64,000 bases of DNA from an uncultured Lachnospiraceae bacterium. Its GTDB lineage: Bacteria > Bacillota > Clostridia > Lachnospirales > Lachnospiraceae. The stretch spans positions 24,869 to 88,868 of the forward strand of contig CALWLH010000071.1 of assembly GCA_944381475.1 (NCBI GenBank), given 5' to 3'. Positions 44,212-53,749 of this stretch are shown here, one piece after another (within the stretch, counting starts at the first letter, position 1; every line of letters starts with the position of its first letter). A program made the translations under genes and the position numbers. The notes beneath the pieces were generated by a model that was not told the origin of the DNA, ran no database searches, and saw only the letters and a list, made by a program, of their open reading frames with translations.

Positions 44212-45903
44212 ATGGAGCGTTACAGAATCAATGAGGAGTGTGTAAAGCTCCTGGGAAGAACGGCTCTGGTAAAGGATGTGCTGTGGTGCGCCTTTTCCGG
44301 AAGCGGCGTGGAGTTTGTGGCCAGAGGAAAGGAGCTTTCTGTTCAGATTTTTGGAGACAGCTCTGTGGTGGATGCGGACAACCGGGCGAGGCTTGGCATA
44401 TATGTGGATGATAACCGGGTGGTGGACGAGATGATCGGCCAGAGAGAAAAGATTTACACCATTTTATCCTCTCAGCAGGAGGAGGTGCATGTGGTGCGGA
44501 TTTTAAAGCTTTCTGAGAGCGCCATGTCCACCATGGGAATCGGAGAAATCTGCGTGACCGGCAGTATTCTTCCCACAGCAAAAAGGCGTTTTCTTGTGGA
44601 GTTTGTGGGAGACTCCATTACCTGCGGCTACGGTGTGGAGGACGAGGATGAAAACCACCAGTTTTCTACCGCCACGGAGGATGTGACAAAGGCCTTTGCC
44701 TACCTTACCGCAAAGGCGCTGGACGTGGATTACAGCTGTGTGTCCTTCTCAGGCTACGGAGTATACTCCGGCTACACCGGGGATGGTGTGAGAAACGAAA
44801 GGGAGCTTCTCCCTCCCCACTATGAGCGTATCGGCTTTTCTTACGCCAAAAGCGGTCTCCCGGGACAGGAATTTTCCATAGAGGATATTCCCTGGGATTT
44901 TTCTAAGAGAACACCGGATGTGGTGTTTGTAAATCTGGGAACCAATGACGCCAGCTACTGCTGTGAGGATTCGGGGAAGCAGGAGCAGTATCAGCAGTGC
45001 TACATTTCTTTGTTAAAGACTATCCGCAGGAATAATCCCAGCGCCTATATCCTGTGCGGGCTGGGAATTATGGGAGATGTGCTTTACCCGGCTCTTTGCA
45101 GCGCGGTAAGACGATACAGCCAGGAGACGGGGGATGAAGGGATTGAAACCCTGTATTTTGAGGCCATCCGGCCCGAGACGGAAGGGTATGCGGCCAATTA
45201 CCACCCCACTCATAAAACCCATGTGAGAGCCAGCGGTGTGCTTGCGGAAAGATTGAAGGAGATTTTTAAAAAGCGGTATCACGCCAATGTGGGGGAGCGG
45301 GTTCTGGCATTGACCTTCGACGACGGCCCCAATACAGCGACTACCGCCCTGGTGCTGGAGAAGCTGAAGAAGCATCATATTCCCGCAAGCTTTTTCCTGG
45401 TCGGAAAAAACATTACCCCTGAAACGGAATGGGTGGTAAAGGCTGCGGCGGATCAGGGCTGTGAGCTGGGGAACCATTCTATGACCCACAGCGTCATGAG
45501 CGCCATGCCCATGAAAGAGGTTCTTGGAGAAATCCGGGAGACCAACATACATATTGAACAGATTACAGGAAAAGCGCCTGTTTTTTTCAGACCCCCTTAT
45601 ATTGCGGTAAGCCGGGAGATGGAGGAGCAGATTCCCCTCACCATGGTGGCCGGATACGGCGCTGAGGACTGGGAGGAAGGGGTTTCGGCCGCGATGAGAA
45701 TCCAGAGGATCTTAAGCCAGGTTCGGGACGGAGTCATCATTCTTCTGCACGATGCAGAAGGGAACCAGAAAACCGTGGATGCTCTGGATGATATCATTTG
45801 CCTGGCAGAAAAGCAGGGATACCATTTTGCGACGGTCAGCGCCCTGTTTGATGAAAAGGACGTTACACCTGTGAAGGGTGTCGTTTATAATGAAGCAGTG
45901 TAA
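44212..45903 (+). CDS. CE2-type SGNH esterase fused to CE4 polysaccharide deacetylase
   Basis: 563 residues, two enzymes in one chain. Residues 1-118: jelly-roll domain typical of CE2. About 127-360: SGNH hydrolase with GDSITCGYG (Ser about 135), VNLGTNDASY and a terminal NYHPTHKTH providing His. About 372-560: NodB/CE4 deacetylase with LTFDDGP (two metal/catalytic Asp), GNHSMTHS (metal His pair), RPPY and ILLHDAEGN. It should remove acetyl groups from xylan, mannan or N-acetylated glycans. There is no signal peptide, so it appears cytoplasmic, unlike the lipoprotein glycanase that follows 33 bases on. ATG 44212 follows GGAGG; a longer frame from 44170 lacks a site. Confidence 0.87.
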   Translation: MERYRINEECVKLLGRTALVKDVLWCAFSGSGVEFVARGKELSVQIFGDSSVVDADNRARLGIYVDDNRVVDEMIGQREKIYTILSSQQEEVHVVRILKLSESAMSTMGIGEICVTGSILPTAKRRFLVEFVGDSITCGYGVEDEDENHQFSTATEDVTKAFAYLTAKALDVDYSCVSFSGYGVYSGYTGDGVRNERELLPPHYERIGFSYAKSGLPGQEFSIEDIPWDFSKRTPDVVFVNLGTNDASYCCEDSGKQEQYQQCYISLLKTIRRNNPSAYILCGLGIMGDVLYPALCSAVRRYSQETGDEGIETLYFEAIRPETEGYAANYHPTHKTHVRASGVLAERLKEIFKKRYHANVGERVLALTFDDGPNTATTALVLEKLKKHHIPASFFLVGKNITPETEWVVKAAADQGCELGNHSMTHSVMSAMPMKEVLGEIRETNIHIEQITGKAPVFFRPPYIAVSREMEEQIPLTMVAGYGAEDWEEGVSAAMRIQRILSQVRDGVIILLHDAEGNQKTVDALDDIICLAEKQGYHFATVSALFDEKDVTPVKGVVYNEAV

Positions 45904-45936
45904 ACTGCATTGCCCTTTTGGGCGGGAAGGAGAAAA

Positions 45937-47934
45937 ATGAGAAAAAGAAAACTTTACCCCTTGATGGCTGCGCTGCTGACGGCGGCAGCTATCGGCGGCT
46001 GTTCCACAAATTCCAGCTCGGATAGCGGAACCACCGCAGCACCTGCTGACACCACTGCTGCAGCAGAGGACACAACCGAGGCGCCGGATGCTTCGGAGGA
46101 TGGTACAACAGAAGCAGAAGAAACCACAGAGCCTGCTGCAGAGGACGACGGTTCCTATGGCACAGAGGTGCATCAGTCCAAGAATGGCATTGATACAAAG
46201 GACGACGGTATTGTGCGCACAGATCTCACCGCGCTGGAGCTGAGCTACCTGATGGGCAACGGCATCAACCTTGGAAACTCCATGGAGGCCTGCGACACCA
46301 GCAGACTGACAGCGGGTCTTGATACCTCCTTTTATGAGACGGCATGGAGCCAGCCCATCACCACCCAGGAGATGATTACCGGCATGAAGGAGGCCGGCTT
46401 TGACACCCTCCGCATTCCCACCGCATGGATTATGAATGCCACCAACTATCAGGATGGGGATTATACCATCAATGAGGATTACTTAAACCGTATCGAGGAG
46501 ATTATGAACTATGCCCTGAATGAGGACATGTATGTGATCATCAACGATCACTGGGACGGCAGCTGGTGGGGAATGTTCGGCTCCGCCACAGAGGAGACCA
46601 GGGAGGAGGCCATGGAGATCTATGTGTCCATGTGGACCCAGATCGCGGAGCGCTATGCAGAGTACGGCGACCACCTGATTTTCGAGTCCGCCAATGAGGA
46701 GCTGGGCTCCCGTCTCAATGACAAGGATGTGGCTGCTGATTCTGGTTCCCTCTCCGAGGATGAGTGCTTTGAGACCGCCAATCTCATCAATCAGACCTTT
46801 GTGGATACCATCCGTGCCACAGGGGGCAACAATGAGAACCGTTTCCTGCTGATTGCCGGCTACAACACCAATATTGCACTGACCTGCGATGACCGTTTTG
46901 TGATGCCGGAGGACACGGCAGAGAGCAAGCTCTTTGTATCCGTACATTACTATGATCCCTGGAACTACTGCGGCGATGGTACAACCGTTGACCACTGGGG
47001 AACCAAAAAAGAGTACACAGACATGAACTCCGCCTTAGAGCAGATGACCAAGTTTACCGAGCAGGGATATGGCGTCATCATCGGCGAGTGGGGTGTGCTG
47101 ATCAACGGCGAGACCGATGACCAGCGGGGCAACACTGTGGACTACATGACCAACTTCTTAAACAACTGCGACCAGTACAACTATGTATCCTGTCTGTGGG
47201 ACTGCAGTACCCTGTACAACAGAAACGAGTGCGCCATGAGATTCGAGGATACGGCTGCAATGTTTGCTGAGAGAAGCTACGCTTCCCAGTTAGAGAAGGG
47301 TCAGGATGCAGAGATCGAGGAGGCTGCGGCAGAGATTGCTGAGGCCACAGAGAACGCGCCTACCAGCATGTCAGATCCCAACTTTGATCCTGAGGATCAC
47401 AATAAGGCTACCGCATGGATTATGTGGAACGGCACTGGCGTGCAGTACAGCGTGGGCGATACCTATAATCCGGACGACAGTACAGAAGGAGTTGTTGCTG
47501 TGACCCAGGAGGTTGTGGGTGAAGGCGTTTACACCGTTTCCCTGGATTTCACAGGAACAGAGGCTGGTTTTTCCAACGGACTGACCTTTGCCGCAGTGGC
47601 TGTTTACAACGGCGAGTACCTGTATGACGACTACTACATGGTTATCACCAGCCTGCTTATAAACGGTGAGGAGTATGAGATGTTAAGCACTCCCTACACC
47701 ACCAACGACAATGATTTTACTACCCGTGTAAACCTGTATAATGGCTGGGTGGGCAGACTTCCTGAGGAGGCCAGAGTTCCGGGAGGAGACCTGGACAGCT
47801 GCGAGCCTACAGGCATCGTGGACCCCAATGTACAGGTTGAGACCATCGAGATCACCTTCGACTACGTATCTCCCGAACATGTCGAGGAGTATGTGGCAGA
47901 CCGTGAGGCCTGGGCAGTGAAGGAGCTTCAGTAA
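45937..47934 (+). CDS. GH5 family glycanase, surface lipoprotein
   Basis: 665 residues. Lipobox IGGC, an acidic Thr/Glu-rich linker to about 85, then a GH5 (cellulase-type) TIM barrel: LGNSMEACD, LRIPTAW, a VIINDHWDGSW strand, acid/base Glu in FESANEELG, HYYDPW and nucleophile Glu in IIGEWG. A C-terminal beta-sandwich of about 160 residues (ATAWIMWNGTGVQYS onward) looks like a carbohydrate-binding module. It probably cleaves a beta-1,4-glucan, mannan or xylan at the cell surface. Start ATG 45937 is behind GGAAGGAG. Shares an operon with the deacetylase. Confidence 0.9.
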   Translation: MRKRKLYPLMAALLTAAAIGGCSTNSSSDSGTTAAPADTTAAAEDTTEAPDASEDGTTEAEETTEPAAEDDGSYGTEVHQSKNGIDTKDDGIVRTDLTALELSYLMGNGINLGNSMEACDTSRLTAGLDTSFYETAWSQPITTQEMITGMKEAGFDTLRIPTAWIMNATNYQDGDYTINEDYLNRIEEIMNYALNEDMYVIINDHWDGSWWGMFGSATEETREEAMEIYVSMWTQIAERYAEYGDHLIFESANEELGSRLNDKDVAADSGSLSEDECFETANLINQTFVDTIRATGGNNENRFLLIAGYNTNIALTCDDRFVMPEDTAESKLFVSVHYYDPWNYCGDGTTVDHWGTKKEYTDMNSALEQMTKFTEQGYGVIIGEWGVLINGETDDQRGNTVDYMTNFLNNCDQYNYVSCLWDCSTLYNRNECAMRFEDTAAMFAERSYASQLEKGQDAEIEEAAAEIAEATENAPTSMSDPNFDPEDHNKATAWIMWNGTGVQYSVGDTYNPDDSTEGVVAVTQEVVGEGVYTVSLDFTGTEAGFSNGLTFAAVAVYNGEYLYDDYYMVITSLLINGEEYEMLSTPYTTNDNDFTTRVNLYNGWVGRLPEEARVPGGDLDSCEPTGIVDPNVQVETIEITFDYVSPEHVEEYVADREAWAVKELQ

Positions 47935-47948
47935 TTTGACAGTATCCC

Positions 47949-47968
47949 GGGGCAAAGATTTTTGCCCC
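47949..47968 (+). terminator. Hairpin after GH5 gene
   Basis: GGGGCAAA pairs with TTTGCCCC around a short loop; no T-tract follows on the plus strand, so termination is uncertain. Confidence 0.5.
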
Positions 47969-48048
47969 AGGATTGAATGTATGCGTGATGTATGCATGAT
48001 TTGCCGGAAGCCGGAATAGGATAGTGCAAAGGGTTTTCGGACAAATCA

Positions 48049-48660
48049 ATGCAGGATTGGATTTTAAATGTGGTAGAGCAATTCGGCTATGCTGGGGTTG
48101 CTTTGCTGATCTTACTCGAAAATATTTTTCCGCCAATACCCTCAGAGGTGATTCTCACCTTTGGGGGTTTTGTGTCCACCTATACCGGTCTCATGCCGGT
48201 ATTTTTAATCATGGCCGCCACCGTGGGCTCCATGCTGGGAGCGGTTTTGTTGTATGGCCTGGGACGGTGCCTGAGTCCTGAAAAGCTGGATGGAATCCTT
48301 TCAGGCCCTGTGGGGCATGCGCTGCATTTTCACACGGAGGATTTGCAGATGGCGGTGGATTGCTTCGCCCATAAGGGAAAACGCACCGTGCTCCTTTGCA
48401 GATGCGTTCCCATTGTGCGAAGTCTCATCTCCATTCCCGCCGGGATGGCGGGGATGAATATGGGAGCCTTTCTTGTGTTTACCGCCATCGGAACCGTGAT
48501 CTGGAATACCGTCCTGATCTATGCCGGTGTGCTGGCGGGGGCCTCCTGGGAAAAGATTGTGGGGGTCTGCGATTCCTACAGCACCCTTGTTTTAGTGGCC
48601 CTTGGGGTGGGGGCGGTGTATTTGCTGCTGGCTCTGTGGCGCAGGCTCAGGAAGAAATAA
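48049..48660 (+). CDS. DedA/VTT family membrane protein
   Basis: 203 residues with about five membrane segments and the DedA pattern: the re-entrant ENIFPPIPSEVILTFGGF near the N-terminus and the second conserved region CRCVPIVRSLISIPAGMAGM. DedA proteins are proposed lipid (undecaprenyl phosphate or phospholipid) transporters or flippases. ATG 48049 has only a weak ribosome site; no better start was found. It converges on the binding-protein gene on the minus strand. Confidence 0.92.
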   Translation: MQDWILNVVEQFGYAGVALLILLENIFPPIPSEVILTFGGFVSTYTGLMPVFLIMAATVGSMLGAVLLYGLGRCLSPEKLDGILSGPVGHALHFHTEDLQMAVDCFAHKGKRTVLLCRCVPIVRSLISIPAGMAGMNMGAFLVFTAIGTVIWNTVLIYAGVLAGASWEKIVGVCDSYSTLVLVALGVGAVYLLLALWRRLRKK

Positions 48661-48703
48661 TAAGCTCCTGCTCTGCAAGGCTTTTGTCATAAGGAGGGAG
48701 GAT

Positions 48704-49738
48704 TTATTCTTCCGCAGCTTTTCTGGCATAGTCGGTGATCACCAGATCCTCATAGGGAACCTTTTCAGAAAGCTGCCCCGCCTCCATGATGATGTTCTGC
48801 AACAGGTCAAAGCTCTCCTGACTGAAAATGGTGTCCTCCTTCCAGGTGTCCTGTTCCAGATATCTGCCCACGATGGTGGTGATAGTTTCCACATCCGTGT
48901 CGGTAAACTGGGGAGCGATGATCTGGGCCACATCTGCCGCACTGTGGGAATTGACATATTCCAGGCCCTTCTGGATGGCGTTGGTAAAGCCCTGAATTAC
49001 ATCCTCATGGCCCTCCAGGTAGCTTTTCTTTACACAGTAGGCGGTGTAGGGTACATAGCCGGAATCGACCCCCAGGGATGCAACCACATAACCGGCGTTT
49101 TCCTGCTCCAAAAGGGTGGCGTGGGGCTCAAATTCTACGGTGTAGGTTCCCTGGCCGTTTTTAAAGGCGGCTGCAGTCAGGCCGAAGTCGATGGAGGTGT
49201 CAATGTTTACCTCCTCCGGGTCGATGCCGTTTTGCTTCAGGATATACTCGAAGACCATCTCCGGCATACCGCTCTTTCTGCCTCCGAGAACGTCCTGCCC
49301 GATAAGGTCCGACCAGGAAAAGTCGGTGACGGGCTCTCTGGAAACAAGAAAGTTTCCCGCCCGCTGGGTCAGCTGGGCGAAATTCACAGCCGGGTCATTG
49401 GAGCCTTCCGCATAGGCGAAGATGGAGGCCTCCGAGCCCATAAAGCCGATGTCCGCGTCGCCGCTGATGAGGGCGGTCATGACCTTATCGGCTCCAAAGC
49501 CTGTCACCAGGGTCAGGTCGATCCCCTCCTCCTCAAAATAGCCCATCTCGATGGCCACATACTGGGGCGCATAGAAGATGGAGTGAGCCACCTCGCTGAG
49601 GGTCACAGGGGTCAGGCCGCTCTTTTCCTTTTTGCCCAGTCCCAGGACGATGCCGGCGATTACCCCGGCAGCCACCACCAGAACCAGTACAATTCCCACC
49701 AGCTTACGCTTGCGGTTGGATAATTTCTTTTCTTTCAT
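48704..49738 (-). CDS. ABC transporter substrate-binding protein, SsuA/NMT1-like
   Basis: 344 residues. A single N-terminal membrane segment (LVGIVLVLVVAAGVIAGIVL) has no lipobox Cys, so it looks membrane-anchored rather than lipidated. The body matches the NMT1/SsuA/TauA class: SIFYAPQYVAIEMGYFEEEG, VTGFGADKVMTALISGDADIG and GSEASIFA. Such proteins bind thiamine-precursor pyrimidines, sulfonates or nitrate. No cognate ATPase or permease lies next to it. ATG 49738 has GGAGGAG just upstream and diverges from purL. Confidence 0.87.
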   Translation of the reverse strand: MKEKKLSNRKRKLVGIVLVLVVAAGVIAGIVLGLGKKEKSGLTPVTLSEVAHSIFYAPQYVAIEMGYFEEEGIDLTLVTGFGADKVMTALISGDADIGFMGSEASIFAYAEGSNDPAVNFAQLTQRAGNFLVSREPVTDFSWSDLIGQDVLGGRKSGMPEMVFEYILKQNGIDPEEVNIDTSIDFGLTAAAFKNGQGTYTVEFEPHATLLEQENAGYVVASLGVDSGYVPYTAYCVKKSYLEGHEDVIQGFTNAIQKGLEYVNSHSAADVAQIIAPQFTDTDVETITTIVGRYLEQDTWKEDTIFSQESFDLLQNIIMEAGQLSEKVPYEDLVITDYARKAAEE

Positions 49739-49817
49739 AGTCTCCTCCATTTTGAGATATGATATTTTATGCGGAAGGGGGAATTTCGTACCTTTTTGCA
49801 TCTTTTGATTTTTCTGC

Positions 49818-49847
49818 TTGCAAGGAATATAAAAGGGATGATATAAT
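49818..49847 (+). promoter_or_regulatory. Promoter of purL
   Basis: TTGCAA at 49818-49823 and TATAAT at 49842-49847, 18-base spacer, start codon about 38 bases after the -10. No purine riboswitch or PurR-like box was recognised. Confidence 0.7.
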
Positions 49848-49884
49848 ACGGGGGTATTTTAAAAACTTACCTGGAGGAGCAGCC

Positions 49885-52800
49885 ATGAGCGTCAGACGAG
49901 TTTATGTAGAGAAGCTGGCCCCTTACGCCGTAAAGGCCAAGGAGCTGTTGGAGGAAATGAGCGGGTACTTAGGGATAGACACCGTGACAGGTGTGAGGGT
50001 ACTAGTTCGTTACGACATCGAAAATTTGTCGGAGGAGACCTATCAGAAGGCTCTGATCACCGTTTTTTCCGAGCCGCCGGTGGATCGTTACTTTGAAACC
50101 ACCTTCCCCTATGAGGAGGGAGATCAGATTTTCAGCGTGGAGGCCCTTCCGGGACAGTTTGACCAGAGAGCGGATTCTGCTGAGCAGTGTCTGAAGCTCT
50201 TAAACGAGGAGGAGGAGCCCATCATCCGCTGCGCCACCACCTATGTGATAGAGGGAAGCGTGTCGGAGGAAGAGCTTGCGTCCATCAAGAGCTTCTGCAT
50301 CAACCCGGTGGATTCCAGGGAAACGGCGGACGACGTGATTCCCGATACTCTGGTGCAGGAGTTTGCGGAGCCCGCGGATGTGATTACCTTTACAGGCTTT
50401 ATAAATATGCCGGAGGAGGGGCTAAAGGATTTGTATGACAGCCTGGGGCTGGCCATGACCTTCAAGGATTTTTTGCATATCCAGAATTATTTTAATAAAG
50501 AGGAGCACAGGGATCCCACCATGACGGAGATCCGGGTGCTGGACACCTACTGGTCCGATCACTGCCGTCACACCACCTTCAACACGGAATTAAAGAATGT
50601 GACCATCGACGAGGGCTTCTATCATAAGCCCATCATGGACAGCTACAACCAGTATGTGAAGGACAGAAGCGAGATATTTAAGGACAGGCCGGACAAGTTC
50701 CTGTGCCTGATGGATCTGGCGCTCATGGGCGCCAGAAAATTAAAGAGAGAAGGGAAGCTGGAGGACCAGGAGGAGTCTGACGAGATCAACGCCTGCTCCA
50801 TTGTGGTTCCTGTTGAGATAGACGGGGTGACGGAGGAGTGGCTTGTAAACTTTAAGAATGAGACCCACAACCACCCCACGGAGATTGAGCCCTTCGGCGG
50901 CGCTGCCACCTGTCTGGGGGGCGCCATCCGGGATCCCCTTTCAGGGCGTACCTATGTGTACCAGGCCATGAGAATCACCGGTGCGGCGGATCCCACCAGA
51001 CCCCTGTCCGAGACCCTGCCAAATAAGCTGCCCCAGAAGAAGATTGTCAGAAGCGCAGCGGCGGGCTACAGCTCCTACGGAAACCAGATCGGTCTGGCCA
51101 CCGGCTATGTGAAGGAGATTTATCACCCCAACTATGTGGCAAAGCGCATGGAGATCGGCGCGGTGATGGGGGCTGCTCCCAGAAGCGCAGTGCAGAGACT
51201 GACCTCGGATCCTGGGGATATCATCGTCCTTTTGGGCGGCAGGACGGGGCGTGACGGCTGCGGCGGCGCCACCGGCTCCTCAAAGGCCCACACCTCCGCA
51301 TCCCTTACCACCTGCGGCGCAGAGGTGCAAAAGGGTAATGCTCCCACGGAGAGAAAGCTTCAGAGGCTGTTCCGCCGCCCGGAGGTGAGCCATATCATCA
51401 AGAAGTGCAACGACTTCGGCGCAGGCGGCGTGTCCGTGGCCATCGGCGAGTTAGCGCCGGGCCTTCGCATCAATCTGGATCTGGTTCCGAAGAAGTACGC
51501 GGGCCTTGACGGTACGGAGATCGCCATCTCCGAGTCCCAGGAGCGTATGGCGGTGGTTGTTGCTCCGGAGGATGTGGAGCAGTTCATGGCCTATGCCGCG
51601 GAGGAGAACCTGGAAGCCACAAGAGTGGCTGTTGTGACCGAGGAGCCCAGGCTGGTGTTAAACTGGAGGGGCAAGACCATCGTGGACATCAGCAGAGCCT
51701 TCCTGGACACCAACGGTGCCCACCAGGAGACGGATGTGGCGGTTTCCCTGCCGGATGAGAAGGAAAACTATTTTAAGGAAAAGAATATCACGGATGTAAA
51801 GAGCGCCTGGATGGATATGCTGGGAGACTTAAATGTCTGCTCCCAGAAGGGTCTGGTGGAGATGTTTGACGGCTCCATCGGCGCCGGCAGCGTCTTCATG
51901 CCCTACGGCGGCAAGTATCAGCTGACGGAGACTCAGGCCATGGTGGCAAAGCTTCCTGTGTTAAAGGGAAAGACGGATACCGTCACCATGATGGCCTACG
52001 GATACGACCCCTACCTGTCCTCCTGGAGCCCCTATCACGGCGCCGTGTATGCGGTGGTGGATTCCATTGCCAAGATTGTGGCAAACGGCGGTGATTACAG
52101 AAAGATCCGCATGACCTATCAGGAGTATTTTAAACGTATGACGGAGGATCCCTACGGCTGGGGCGAGCCCTTTGCGGCCCTTCTTGGCTCCTATGACGCC
52201 CAGCTGGGCTTTGGCCTGCCCTCCATCGGCGGCAAGGACTCCATGTCCGGCTCCTTTAACGAGATCCATGTGCCCCCCACACTGGTATCCTTTGCGGTGG
52301 ATGTGGCGTCGGATAAGACCATCATCTCCCCGGAGTTTAAGAAGGCCGGGGACAAGCTGGTGGTTTACAGCATCGAGAGAAATGAATATGATCTGCCGGT
52401 CTATGAGCAGGTGATGAAGACCTATTCCGCTGTTTTTGAGAGCATTAAGGCCGGGGCAGTGGTTTCCGCCTATGCCCTGGGTGCAAACGGCATAGCGGAG
52501 GCTGTCAGCAAGATGGCCTTTGGCAACGGCCTTGGGGCAAATATCGAAACAGCTGTTACGCCATCCGAGCTCTTTGCGGTCAGCTACGGCGACCTGCTTT
52601 TGGAGGTTCCCGCTGACATGATGGACAAGCTGGTGACAGAGGGCTTGAAGGTAAAGGTTGTGGGCGAGGTGACTGCTGAGCCGGTTCTGACCTACGGCGA
52701 TGTAAAAATCAGCCTGGAGGAGGCATTGGAGACTTGGAAGGCGCCTCTGGAGAAGGTATTCCCCACCAACACCCATGCACCCCAGAAGAAGGCGGATACC

Positions 52801-53646
52801 GGTCTTTATAGGGCGGACAGCATCTATGTGTGCAGGAATAAGGTGGCGAAACCCAGGGTGTTCATTCCCACATTCCCCGGCACCAACTGTGAGTACGACA
52901 GCGCAAGGGCCTTTGAGCGGGCAGGCGCGGTTGCGGATGTAAGGGTTTTCAGAAACCTGACGGCCCAGGATATCCGGGATTCCGTGGAGGAGTTTGAGAG
53001 GAGCATAAAGAATGCCCAGATCATCATGTTCCCCGGCGGCTTCTCCGCAGGTGATGAGCCGGAGGGCAGCGCAAAGTTCTTCGCCGCCGCCTTTAGAAAC
53101 GAGAAGCTGAAGGAAGCCATCGAGGATCTCTTAAACAACCGGGACGGACTGGTTCTGGGTATCTGCAACGGCTTCCAGGCCCTGATCAAGCTGGGACTGG
53201 TGCCCTACGGCAAAGTAATCTCCCAGAGCGCGGATTCTCCCACGCTGACCTACAACACCATTGGCCGTCACATCTCAAAGATGGTCTACACCAAGGTTGT
53301 CTCCAACAAGTCTCCATGGCTGGCAGGTGCAGAGCTGGGAGGGGTTTACACCAGCCCCGCATCCCACGGCGAGGGACGTTTTGTAGCCAGCGAGGAGTGG
53401 CTGGATGCGCTCTTTGAGAACGGACAGGTTGCCACCCAGTATGTGGACTTTGCGGGCAATGTGGTGATGGATGAGGAGTGGAATGTGAACGGCTCCTACA
53501 GGGCTATCGAGGGTATCACCAGCCCGGATGGCCGTGTTCTGGGAAAGATGGCCCACGCAGAGCGCCGGGGCGACTCCGTGGCTATCAACATCTACGGTGA
53601 GCAGGATATGAAGATCTTTGAGTCGGGTGTGAAGTACTTCTCATAA
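49885..53646 (+). CDS. purL: Phosphoribosylformylglycinamidine synthase, long form
   Basis: Fourth step of purine biosynthesis: converts FGAR to FGAM using ATP and glutamine. 1253 residues, the fused form with synthetase and glutaminase in one chain, as in many Clostridia, rather than PurLQS. Synthetase motifs: the TYWSDHCRHTTF and NETHNHPTEIEPFGGAATCLGG region. The C-terminal class I glutaminase (about 985-1253) shows FPGTNCEYDS, PGGFSAGDE and the nucleophile Cys in GICNGFQAL. ATG 49885 follows TGGAGGAG; upstream frame extension has no site. It has its own promoter and a terminator. Confidence 0.96.
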   Translation: MSVRRVYVEKLAPYAVKAKELLEEMSGYLGIDTVTGVRVLVRYDIENLSEETYQKALITVFSEPPVDRYFETTFPYEEGDQIFSVEALPGQFDQRADSAEQCLKLLNEEEEPIIRCATTYVIEGSVSEEELASIKSFCINPVDSRETADDVIPDTLVQEFAEPADVITFTGFINMPEEGLKDLYDSLGLAMTFKDFLHIQNYFNKEEHRDPTMTEIRVLDTYWSDHCRHTTFNTELKNVTIDEGFYHKPIMDSYNQYVKDRSEIFKDRPDKFLCLMDLALMGARKLKREGKLEDQEESDEINACSIVVPVEIDGVTEEWLVNFKNETHNHPTEIEPFGGAATCLGGAIRDPLSGRTYVYQAMRITGAADPTRPLSETLPNKLPQKKIVRSAAAGYSSYGNQIGLATGYVKEIYHPNYVAKRMEIGAVMGAAPRSAVQRLTSDPGDIIVLLGGRTGRDGCGGATGSSKAHTSASLTTCGAEVQKGNAPTERKLQRLFRRPEVSHIIKKCNDFGAGGVSVAIGELAPGLRINLDLVPKKYAGLDGTEIAISESQERMAVVVAPEDVEQFMAYAAEENLEATRVAVVTEEPRLVLNWRGKTIVDISRAFLDTNGAHQETDVAVSLPDEKENYFKEKNITDVKSAWMDMLGDLNVCSQKGLVEMFDGSIGAGSVFMPYGGKYQLTETQAMVAKLPVLKGKTDTVTMMAYGYDPYLSSWSPYHGAVYAVVDSIAKIVANGGDYRKIRMTYQEYFKRMTEDPYGWGEPFAALLGSYDAQLGFGLPSIGGKDSMSGSFNEIHVPPTLVSFAVDVASDKTIISPEFKKAGDKLVVYSIERNEYDLPVYEQVMKTYSAVFESIKAGAVVSAYALGANGIAEAVSKMAFGNGLGANIETAVTPSELFAVSYGDLLLEVPADMMDKLVTEGLKVKVVGEVTAEPVLTYGDVKISLEEALETWKAPLEKVFPTNTHAPQKKADTGLYRADSIYVCRNKVAKPRVFIPTFPGTNCEYDSARAFERAGAVADVRVFRNLTAQDIRDSVEEFERSIKNAQIIMFPGGFSAGDEPEGSAKFFAAAFRNEKLKEAIEDLLNNRDGLVLGICNGFQALIKLGLVPYGKVISQSADSPTLTYNTIGRHISKMVYTKVVSNKSPWLAGAELGGVYTSPASHGEGRFVASEEWLDALFENGQVATQYVDFAGNVVMDEEWNVNGSYRAIEGITSPDGRVLGKMAHAERRGDSVAINIYGEQDMKIFESGVKYFS

Positions 53647-53676
53647 TAGAAGCTATATCAGGCAAAAGGATTTTAA

Positions 53677-53709
53677 AGCCTGCCTGTCGTATGACGGGCA
53701 GGCTATTTT
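53677..53709 (+). terminator. Terminator after purL
   Basis: AGCCTGCC/GGCAGGCT stem followed by ATTTTT. Confidence 0.85.
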
Positions 53710-53713
53710 TAAC

Positions 53714-53749
53714 AGGAGGAACGGGGCCGCAGGCCCCATAAAGAAAATG
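53714..53749 (+). promoter_or_regulatory. Ribosome site with hairpin spacer before dut
   Basis: AGGAGG at 53714-53719 is 27 bases from ATG 53747. The gap holds a perfect GGGGCC-GCA-GGCCCC hairpin (53723-53737). With the hairpin folded, the effective spacing is about 12 bases. No nearer Shine-Dalgarno or in-frame alternative start was seen. Confidence 0.6.

Noticed and set aside
48602..49723. 373-residue plus-strand frame
   Set aside because: Antisense to the SsuA/NMT1-like binding protein, which has clear family motifs and a ribosome site.
51961..52776. 271-residue minus-strand frame
   Set aside because: Antisense to purL, whose conserved motifs run through the same DNA.
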